A stretch of 64,000 bases of DNA from NCBI GenBank assembly GCA_034431435.1, contig DAOUDG010000030.1, positions 142,618 through 206,617 of the forward strand, in the 5' to 3' direction. A program made the position numbers and the translations under genes. How positions within the stretch are numbered: the first letter of the stretch is position 1; every line of letters begins with the position of its first letter. Shown in pieces: positions 57,502-64,000 of the stretch. The stretch comes from JAHCIE01 sp034431435 (GTDB taxonomy: Bacteria; Chloroflexota; Anaerolineae; Epilineales; JAHCIE01). Under the pieces are notes generated by a model. It had not been told where the DNA came from, did not search any database, and saw only the letters and a program-made list of their open reading frames with translations.

Positions 57502-58590
57502 TCAACCCGGCAGGCCCAGACGCGCCACGACGGGCAGATGGTCGGAGCCGCTAGGCGGGCCGCGCCTCGCCTCCAGCGCGCGAATCTCGGGCGAGTGGAG
57601 GACATAATCGATGCGCAGAACGGGGAAGGGGGTCCAGAAGCGGCCCCACACCAGGCCCTCAGGAAAGGTGTAGCCCAGGCCCCAGCCTGCCTCGCGGTAG
57701 GCATCATCGAGGTGCGTGGTGAGCTGGCGGTACGCGCCACTGCGGTCCGGCAGGTTCAGGTCGCCCAGCACGATCACCGGCCCTTTCACCCGGTCGATGG
57801 CGCTGACGAGGGAGGCGACGGCGCGGTCACGCCGCGATGGGTCGAAGTTGGCGACGTACAGCAGGGAACCAGCGCCCGGCGTCCAGTCGATGCGCGGGTT
57901 GCGCGGGTGGGCGTTGAACACGGTCACGGGACCGCCGGGTAGGTCCACAACGGCGCGGATGGCATAGGAACCCTCGGCCCCCAGGGTGAGAAGCTGGGCG
58001 TCGCGCAGGGGGTAGCGGCTGTAGAGGCCCAAACCCTGGTCGGCGTAGATGACGCGATGGGGGTAGGTAGCGGCAAGCTTAGGGGCCAGGCGCGCGGCAT
58101 GGTTGCCGACCAGCTCCTGGAGGGCAACGATGTCGGCGTCCTGGGAAAGGATGGTCGCGGCAAGGCGATCCGTGTCGCGGCTGGCGGCGAGGATGTTGTG
58201 GGTCATTACCGTGACGGCGCGGCGAGGCTCAGGCGTGGGCAGGCGCGGCATAAACAAGGGCAGGTAGTAGAGGGCGAAGGGTAACGCCGCCACCGCCAGG
58301 GTGGTGAGGGCCAGCCGCGAGCGCGCCAGCAGAGCGAGGGCCAGGCACGGCAGCAGAGGAATCAGCAGAAACGGCTCGAAGGTTGCCATGAGGGCCAACG
58401 TCGACGACAGTCCCGATACCCGTCCTGACACCGAAGGCTGGCCGAACAGCCACTCGGCAACGGAGTACATGAGCAGGACGGCGGCATAGCCCAGGGCCAG
58501 GCCGACGGCCAGGCGGCGCCAGGCTCGGCCCGCACGCCTGGCGGCGGGGGCGGGCAGCGCGCGCTCGCCTACGGAGGGCCGCCGCGTCAC
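57502..58590 (-). CDS. Endonuclease/exonuclease/phosphatase-family membrane protein
   Basis: About 362 residues. GTG start at 58590 with GGAG 8 nt upstream, 5 nt after the mfd stop. Two or three N-terminal TM helices (about 28-110) precede an EEP domain: THNILAAS, IVALQELVG (metal Glu), VFNAHPRNP, VIVLGDLNLPD (Asp-Asn) and SGSDHLPVVARL (Asp-His). Such domains cleave phosphodiesters or phosphates of lipids or nucleic acids; the substrate is unknown. Confidence 0.88.
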   Translation of the reverse strand: MTRRPSVGERALPAPAARRAGRAWRRLAVGLALGYAAVLLMYSVAEWLFGQPSVSGRVSGLSSTLALMATFEPFLLIPLLPCLALALLARSRLALTTLAVAALPFALYYLPLFMPRLPTPEPRRAVTVMTHNILAASRDTDRLAATILSQDADIVALQELVGNHAARLAPKLAATYPHRVIYADQGLGLYSRYPLRDAQLLTLGAEGSYAIRAVVDLPGGPVTVFNAHPRNPRIDWTPGAGSLLYVANFDPSRRDRAVASLVSAIDRVKGPVIVLGDLNLPDRSGAYRQLTTHLDDAYREAGWGLGYTFPEGLVWGRFWTPFPVLRIDYVLHSPEIRALEARRGPPSGSDHLPVVARLGLPG

Positions 58591-58595
58591 GTGGC

Positions 58596-61500
58596 TTACT
58601 CCACGGCGCGCCCGCGAGCAGGCGCGGGGTCCGAATCGCTTGCGTCGTCGCCGTTTGGGGGGCGTCTGCCCTTGCGGGTGGCCCTGGGCGGAGGTTCGGC
58701 GCGCCGAGTGTCGGCCTCGAACTCGCGGACGACCTCGCCGAAGATCGCCAGGGCCTGCAAGATGGCGGTCGTCCAATCACCGCGAATGGGCACGCGGACC
58801 TGATTGGAGGCCACCTGGGCCTGGCCAGACAGCCGCTTCTGGAGAGTCTGCTGCACGGAGCGTGGAATGCGGTCGGTGCGCAGGATGAGAGCGTCCCCCT
58901 CGCGCTGGATGGTGTGAACCCCGGCGGCCTGGGCGAGCAGCTTCACGCGCAACAGGAACAACAGATTCTGCACCGCCTCTGGCGGCGGGCCGAAGCGGTC
59001 GCTCAGTTCCTGGTTCATCGCATCGACGCCGCTGAGACCGTCAAGCTCGGACATGCGTCGGTAGAGGCGCAGGCGCAGGCTCTCGTCGGCGACGTAGGAT
59101 TCGGGCAGCAGCGCGTCCAGCGGCAACTCAATGGTAGGGGCGGGCGCGAGGGGCCGCGTCGAGACGGGCGGCGGGGTGATGCGCGTCGGCCGCCCACTCA
59201 CCGCGTCGCCATTGGCCGCCGGTTCGTCGGCGTCGGCCTTGATGTCCTTGATGGCCTGGGCCAGCAGGCGGGTGTACAGGTCGAAGCCAACGGCGGCGAT
59301 CTGGCCGTGCTGGCGGCTGCCGAGCAGGTCGCCCGCGCCGCGAATCTCCAGGTCGCGCATGGCGAGGCGGAAGCCGCCACCCAGGTCGCCGCTTACCTCC
59401 ATGAGCGCTTCGAGGCGCCGCCGCGACTCGTCGCTCAGCTCCATGCTCTTGTCGTACAGGAGATAGGCGTAGGCGCGCTGGGTGGCGCGGCCGACGCGGC
59501 CACGCAGTTGGTAAAGCTGGGCCAGGCCGAAGCGGTCGGCGCGATTGACGATGAGGGTGTTGGCATTGGGGATGTCGAGGCCGCTCTCGATGATGGATGT
59601 GGAGACCAGGACGTCGATGCGCCCGGCGGCGAAGTCGAGCATCACCTGGGCCAACTCATGCTCGTCCATCTGACCGTGGGCGACGGCGACCACGGCATCC
59701 GGGGCGAGTCGCTGCAAGTGCTGGGCGACCATGTGGATGCCCTGGACGCGGTTGTGGACGAAGTAGACCTGGCCGCCGCGATCCATCTCGCGCATGATGG
59801 CCTGGCGCACCAGATTATCGTCGTACTCGGCGACGACGGTGAGGATAGGCAGACGATCTTCGGGTGGCGTGTCGATGGTGGACAGGTCGCGCACGCCGGT
59901 CAATGACATGTGCAGCGTGCGCGGGATGGGCGTCGCCGTCAGGGTCAGCACGTCCACCTCCTGCCGCATCTGCTTGAGGCGCTCCTTGTGGGCAACGCCG
60001 AAGCGCTGTTCCTCGTCGATGATGACCAGGCCCAGGTCCTTGAACTGAACATCCTTACTCAGCAGGCGGTGCGTCCCGATGACGATGTCGATCTGGCCCG
60101 CTGCCAGCTTTTGCAGGCTGTCGCTCTGTTCCTTGTCAGACTGGAGGCGCGACAGGGAGGCGACGCGCACGGGAAAGGCGGCCAGCCGCTCGCTGAAGGT
60201 GGCGAAGTGCTGCTGGGCCAGAACGGTCGTGGGAACAAGGATCGCGACCTGCTTGCCGTCCATGACGGCCTTGAAGGCGGCGCGCAGGGCGACCTCGGTC
60301 TTGCCGTAGCCCACGTCGCCCGCGATGAGGCGATCCATGGGCTTGGACTGCTCCATGTCGGCCTTGACCTCTTCGATGACGCGCAGCTGGTCTTCGGTCT
60401 CGGTGTGAGGGAAGGCGGCCTCTAGCTCGGCCTGCCACGGCGTGTCTGGGGAGAAGGCGTGGCCGGGCACGGTCTCGCGGGCAGCGTACAACTCTAGCAG
60501 CTCGGCGGCCAACTCCTCGACGGCGCGTTTAGCCCGCTGCTTGATGCGCTCCCAGTCGCCGCTGCCCAGGCGGCTGACCTCGGGAACACTGTCGCCCGCG
60601 CCGATATAGCGCGCCACACGGTCGACCTGGTAGGTGGGAACGTAGAGCTTGTCGCCGCGCGCGTACTCGATCTCCAGGTATTCGCGCTCGGTGCCGGCGA
60701 CTTCCATGCGCACCATACCGACGAAGCGTCCAATGCCATGCTCGATGTGGACGACATAATCGCCGGGGCGCAGGTCAGAGAAGAAGGCTTCCGGCGGCGT
60801 TGACTGGCGCTGGCGCGCGCGGCGGCGGCGCGGCAGTCGCCAGCCGAACAATTCGCCGTCGCTGAGCAGGGTCAGGCGTATCTGACCCTCGTCGCGGCGG
60901 CCGCCGTCCTCAGCGTCGCGGGTAGGGGGCTGGGCGGCATCCAGGGCAGCTCGCAGATGGCCCTGAGCGTCGCTGGGAGCTGTGACCGGCTCGACGATGC
61001 GCCAGCCTTCGCCGAGAACGCCGCGTACCACGGTCAGGCTGCGCGGGTGGGGCAGGTCAGTCAGGGTGGTGGCAGGCGTGACGCGAACACTCCACTCCTT
61101 GAGGAGATCGGCGATGCGGTCGGCCTGGCGCGAGACGAGAATGACCGCCTGCCCTGCGTCTGTCCAGTCGAGAACCTGGCGCGCAGCCTCGCCGAGCTGG
61201 CCGCCGTAGCGCGGGGCCGGAGCGAAGGTAGCAGCCACAGCGTCGCTAAAGGCAGTCGTTGTCAACCCGGCGGGGGCGGGGCTATGGGGGTCATCCAGGG
61301 CGGCGGCCGGGCGGCGGCGAAGGACGCGCTCGACGTCGCCCCAGGCGACGACCTGGCTGCCGCGCCAGTTGACGGGTAGCTCGCCGGCCTTCACCTGGCT
61401 GTCGCGGACAGTCTCGGCCTGCGCTCCGACCTCTGCCCCAACAATGGCAACCTCCTGCCAGTCGTCGATGAGAATCCAGGCGTCGGCGGGCAGATAGTCG

Positions 61501-62426
61501 AGCAATGTCGCGGGCGTGGGGTGCAGATAGCCCTGGTAGAATTCGATATTGCGCAGGGTCACGCCCGCCAGGAGGGCCTCACGCTCGCGGATATACGCGC
61601 TTTGGGCCAGGGGGTGAAGCGTCGACAGGTCCAGGGCGAGCAGATCGTCCTCGATGGCCGGGCCGCGGCCGGGCAGAGCCTCAGCAGCCGGGGTGATGGT
61701 GATGGCCTCGATCATCTCGCTGCTGCGCTGGGTCGCCGGATCGAAGGCGCGCAGCGACTCGATCTCGTCGCCGAAGAACTCGATGCGCACGGGCGAGGCG
61801 CTGGCCGTGGGGTAGATGTCCACGATACCGCCGCGATGGCTGATAGCCCCTGGGGCTTCGACGACGCTGACCATCTCGTAGCCCATGGCCGAGAGTCGCT
61901 CTAGCAGCCGCGCCAGGTCGAGTTGCTGGCCGCGCTTGAGGCTGAGCATGGCCTTGCTCAACTCGGCGGGGGGCAGGGTACGAGTCAGGAGGCCGCGCGA
62001 CGAGGTGACGATCAAGGGCCAGCGGTCCGGGGCGTCGCCGTTCGCACGGGCGGCGGGCAACTGCGCCAGGGCGCACAGGGTATCCAGCCGCTGACGGCGC
62101 GTCTCGATGTCCCAGGCGACACGCTCGTAGGGCAGGGCGTCCGGGGGCGGGAAGCGATACACGTCGTCGGGGTGGCGAGCGAAGGCGCGCAAATGCTGGG
62201 CGAGCTGGTGGGCGCGCTCCGGGTGGGCCGTGAGCAGGAGAAGCGGCGCTTTCAGGTCGCGCTGGAGCGCGGCGGCCAGCACGGGCCGCGCCGTCTCCAA
62301 CGCCGACACGCGCACCAGGGGGCGCAGGTCGCCGTCGCCGATGGCGCGCAGACCCTTGACCAGGGTGCGATAGCCCTGGGTGGTGCGGATGTAGTTGGTG
62401 AGGCCGGACAGGGTAATTTCTGACAT
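58596..62426 (-). CDS. mfd: Transcription-repair coupling factor
   Basis: About 1276 residues, start at 62426 (MSEITLSGLTNY). Removes stalled RNA polymerase and recruits UvrA. Visible are the UvrB-like N-terminal module, the RNAP-interaction region (ERIKQRAKRAVEELAAELLELYAAR), RLIAGDVGYGKTE (Walker A), DEEQRFG, LTATPIPRTLHMSL, the translocase motif YQLRGRVGRATQRAY and the TRCF C-terminal domain, followed by a basic tail of about 30 residues that contains RKGRRPPNGDDASD. It starts 6 nt after pth. The upstream open frame overlapping pth was rejected. Confidence 0.96.
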   Translation of the reverse strand: MSEITLSGLTNYIRTTQGYRTLVKGLRAIGDGDLRPLVRVSALETARPVLAAALQRDLKAPLLLLTAHPERAHQLAQHLRAFARHPDDVYRFPPPDALPYERVAWDIETRRQRLDTLCALAQLPAARANGDAPDRWPLIVTSSRGLLTRTLPPAELSKAMLSLKRGQQLDLARLLERLSAMGYEMVSVVEAPGAISHRGGIVDIYPTASASPVRIEFFGDEIESLRAFDPATQRSSEMIEAITITPAAEALPGRGPAIEDDLLALDLSTLHPLAQSAYIREREALLAGVTLRNIEFYQGYLHPTPATLLDYLPADAWILIDDWQEVAIVGAEVGAQAETVRDSQVKAGELPVNWRGSQVVAWGDVERVLRRRPAAALDDPHSPAPAGLTTTAFSDAVAATFAPAPRYGGQLGEAARQVLDWTDAGQAVILVSRQADRIADLLKEWSVRVTPATTLTDLPHPRSLTVVRGVLGEGWRIVEPVTAPSDAQGHLRAALDAAQPPTRDAEDGGRRDEGQIRLTLLSDGELFGWRLPRRRRARQRQSTPPEAFFSDLRPGDYVVHIEHGIGRFVGMVRMEVAGTEREYLEIEYARGDKLYVPTYQVDRVARYIGAGDSVPEVSRLGSGDWERIKQRAKRAVEELAAELLELYAARETVPGHAFSPDTPWQAELEAAFPHTETEDQLRVIEEVKADMEQSKPMDRLIAGDVGYGKTEVALRAAFKAVMDGKQVAILVPTTVLAQQHFATFSERLAAFPVRVASLSRLQSDKEQSDSLQKLAAGQIDIVIGTHRLLSKDVQFKDLGLVIIDEEQRFGVAHKERLKQMRQEVDVLTLTATPIPRTLHMSLTGVRDLSTIDTPPEDRLPILTVVAEYDDNLVRQAIMREMDRGGQVYFVHNRVQGIHMVAQHLQRLAPDAVVAVAHGQMDEHELAQVMLDFAAGRIDVLVSTSIIESGLDIPNANTLIVNRADRFGLAQLYQLRGRVGRATQRAYAYLLYDKSMELSDESRRRLEALMEVSGDLGGGFRLAMRDLEIRGAGDLLGSRQHGQIAAVGFDLYTRLLAQAIKDIKADADEPAANGDAVSGRPTRITPPPVSTRPLAPAPTIELPLDALLPESYVADESLRLRLYRRMSELDGLSGVDAMNQELSDRFGPPPEAVQNLLFLLRVKLLAQAAGVHTIQREGDALILRTDRIPRSVQQTLQKRLSGQAQVASNQVRVPIRGDWTTAILQALAIFGEVVREFEADTRRAEPPPRATRKGRRPPNGDDASDSDPAPARGRAVE

Positions 62427-62431
62427 AACCA

Positions 62432-63007
62432 CTAATTGGGGTTGAAACGATTCATGGCGGTCAGGATACCCTCGCGCAGCCAGGCATTGGCGGCCTGGGC
62501 GGCGCGGTCGACGAGGATGGGTAACTCGGCTTCTTCGGCTTTGGTCCACGGGGCCAGGACGTGGGCGGCGGCGTCCCAGCCGGCCGGCGGGCGGCCCACA
62601 CCGACGCGCAGGCGAGCGAAGTTCTGGGATCCGACGCTGGCAATAATCGACTTCATGCCCCCGTGGCCGCCCGCGCCGCCCTCTGGCCGCAGACGCAGCG
62701 TACCATACGGGATGTCCAACTCGTCGTAGACGACGAGTAGATGGTCCAGGGGCGCTTTGTAGAAGCGCAGCAGGGGACCGACCGCCTGGCCGCTCAGGTT
62801 CATGTATGTCAGGGGGCGGGCGAGGATGACGCGCCTGCCCTCTACCAGGCCGCCGGCAAGGCGGGCCTTGTGCTGGAGCTTGTCGAAAGTCAGCCCGTAC
62901 ATCTGGGCGAGGCGGTCGACCACGAGCCAACCCAGGTTGTGGCGGCTACGCGCGTATTCGGGGCCGGGGTTGCCCAGGCCGACAATCACATACGGCTCAT
63001 CGCTCAA
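62432..63007 (-). CDS. pth: Peptidyl-tRNA hydrolase
   Basis: About 191 residues. GLGNPGPEYARSRHNLGW contains N13 and catalytic H23; VVYDELDIPYG carries the catalytic Asp; GGAGGHGGMKSI is typical. It recycles peptidyl-tRNA. The mfd gene follows by 6 nt and the anchored secreted-protein gene precedes it by 2 nt, so the three form one unit, also seen in Firmicutes (pth-mfd). Confidence 0.96.
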   Translation of the reverse strand: MSDEPYVIVGLGNPGPEYARSRHNLGWLVVDRLAQMYGLTFDKLQHKARLAGGLVEGRRVILARPLTYMNLSGQAVGPLLRFYKAPLDHLLVVYDELDIPYGTLRLRPEGGAGGHGGMKSIIASVGSQNFARLRVGVGRPPAGWDAAAHVLAPWTKAEEAELPILVDRAAQAANAWLREGILTAMNRFNPN

Positions 63008-63009
63008 GG

Positions 63010-63879
63010 CTAGATCAACTTCCGCAACAAGACCACCAGGCCGATGAAGGCAAACACCGCCAGTGTTCCGATGGCGCCCAGCAAGAAGGCGTCGCGGATG
63101 CGGCTCATGTCGAAGGCGGACGTGAACTGGCGGCGAATCCCCGAGAAGTCAGGAATCAGCGACGACAAGCCCGATCGCGCGGCGGGAGTCGCGCTCGCGC
63201 CGGGCGTGCCGGTGCCGCGCGGTGTCCCGACGGCGGTGGGGGTTGTGCCGGGGCGGGCGGTGGCGGCGGTCGCCTGCGCCTGCGCCACGGCGGCCGGCGC
63301 GCCACCCGGCAAGGGCGGCAGTGTTGGGAGCACCGGCGGGGTAACAGTCGCCTGGGGCGTTGCCGTGCGCTGCGGGTTGGGCGTGGGGGTGTCCGTTTCG
63401 CTGGCCGTCGGGCTGGCCTGCGCCTGGGTGGGCGCGACGGGCTGAACGCGGTTAGCGACCTGGAGGTTCGTGGCGACGTAAAAGCAAACTTCCTGGGCGC
63501 GGTCGTCGACGACGGTCAGCTTGAGACTGTAGACGCCGTCCGGCACGCCCTGAGTATTCCACGCGTCTAGCTGGCCGTTGGCGACAGGGCGGTTGACGGT
63601 CGAACTGACGGCCGACCACGCCTGTGGGTTGGCGGCTGGGGCAAATTCTAGCTTGTAGAACTGAAAACGGTCAGCGTCCGCGCTGCCGATCACGGGAACC
63701 TCGCCGCGCAGGGTAGCGCCTGAGCGGGGGGCGCTGATGGTCGTGGTGGGGCAGCCCTGAAGCATAGTCGTCGCCGCGGCCTGCGAGGTGGGGGCGAGGG
63801 GCGCGGCCAGAGCGGCGCGCCCGCCCCAGACCAGCAGCAGGGCAAGAACGGCGGCGAGCGGCGGAAGGAAGCGACGCAT
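63010..63879 (-). CDS. Secreted protein with Thr/Pro linker and C-terminal membrane anchor
   Basis: About 289 residues from ATG 63879. Signal peptide MRRFLPPLAAVLALLLVWGG; an Ig-like segment (about 40-145: ISAPRSGATLRGEVPVIGSA, DGVYSLKLTVVDD); a Thr/Pro/Ala linker (about 150-245); a C-terminal TM helix (about 262-285) ending RKLI. First gene in the pth-mfd unit. Function unknown; it may be a surface scaffold. Confidence 0.7.
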   Translation of the reverse strand: MRRFLPPLAAVLALLLVWGGRAALAAPLAPTSQAAATTMLQGCPTTTISAPRSGATLRGEVPVIGSADADRFQFYKLEFAPAANPQAWSAVSSTVNRPVANGQLDAWNTQGVPDGVYSLKLTVVDDRAQEVCFYVATNLQVANRVQPVAPTQAQASPTASETDTPTPNPQRTATPQATVTPPVLPTLPPLPGGAPAAVAQAQATAATARPGTTPTAVGTPRGTGTPGASATPAARSGLSSLIPDFSGIRRQFTSAFDMSRIRDAFLLGAIGTLAVFAFIGLVVLLRKLI

Positions 63880-63922
63880 GCGGTCTCCTGATGACGAAAA
63901 GCGACACACTCTCAACCGAACA

Positions 63923-63951
63923 ACTCTAGCATAAGTCCAGGTCAACGCCAA
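63923..63951 (-). promoter_or_regulatory. Promoter of the pth-mfd unit
   Basis: Minus strand TTGGCG (63946-63951), 17-nt spacer, TAGAGT (63923-63928), with TGC preceding the -10. The bases from 63952 to 64000 show no gene. Confidence 0.6.
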
Positions 63952-64000
63952 ATCTTCGGCCGAGCCGCCCTCTTACACTCTTCACATCGAATCTTCATCA

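Noticed and set aside
62427..62930. Upstream extension of mfd by about 168 codons
   Set aside because: It overlaps pth on the same strand; Mfd homology begins at 62426.
1..64000. tRNA, rRNA, tmRNA or CRISPR loci
   Set aside because: Intergenic gaps were read for T-loop-like GGTTCGANTCC and regularly spaced repeats; none was seen, but no covariance search was possible.

Overview
The window is high-GC DNA packed with genes on both strands. The content suggests a Chloroflexota bacterium (Anaerolineae-like). The clues are secreted proteins with Pro/Thr linkers and short C-terminal membrane anchors, a long-form HPF, Asp23/Gls24 proteins, a fatty-acid kinase (FakA plus two FakB), a YugP-type membrane protease, zinc-type L28 and L32, sigma-70-like promoters (often TTGCC[CT] or TTGACC at -35, and TGCTAYAAT extended -10), and many GTG/TTG starts. 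This phylum call is inference; no rRNA is present. I saw no tRNA, CRISPR array, intact insertion sequence or prophage, and no gene-free stretch exceeds 300 bases.

Layout. 1-6.1 kb: an MFS exporter cut by the window edge, an APH-like kinase coupled to an unknown protein, a secreted protein, and an ABC-F ATPase whose 160-nt leader carries a 12-codon leader peptide and competing hairpins that can hide its ribosome binding site. 6.1-9.5 kb: a sugar-type ABC importer operon (binding protein and two permeases) with a strong hairpin after the binding-protein gene. 9.5-13.5 kb: membrane-anchored proteins of unknown role and a luciferase-like oxidoreductase. 13.5-20.9 kb (minus strand): EamA transporter, M55 D-aminopeptidase, DapA-like aldolase, YtcJ-like amidohydrolase, GNAT acetyltransferase, a small acidic protein and a large NYN-LOTUS protein. 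21-32 kb: mutL, the asp23-fakA-fakB-fakB block divergent from rpmB, rlmN, a YugP-like protease, a HAD phosphatase and recJ.

32-43.4 kb: fmt, a PIG-L deacetylase, a tyrosine-recombinase homologue lacking most catalytic residues, a 14-repeat secreted propeller protein, comF, hpf under a perfect consensus promoter, a receiver-less OmpR-type regulator, a YbgC-like thioesterase, a CmoB-like methyltransferase fused to a beta-sandwich, and recG with a long N-terminal extension. 43.4-48.4 kb: a housekeeping block coaD, coiled-coil gene, yceD-rpmF-fabD-fabG, a second asp23, nusB. 48.4-54.8 kb: a DUF2142-like membrane protein (probably leaderless mRNA), a small Cys-containing protein, a penicillin-acylase family hydrolase coupled to a presenilin-like membrane protein, and a secreted Fn3-like protein. 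54.8-64 kb: a DUF4870-like protein, a peptidoglycan-amidase-like protein, scpA, an EEP-family protein, mfd, pth and a secreted anchored protein.

Convergent gene pairs are usually separated by long perfect or near-perfect inverted repeats without U-tracts. The strongest lead for a little-described system is the ABC-F leader at 4203-4366. Next are the presenilin-like gene at 52621, the NYN-LOTUS protein at 18938 and the catalytically degenerate recombinase at 33721.
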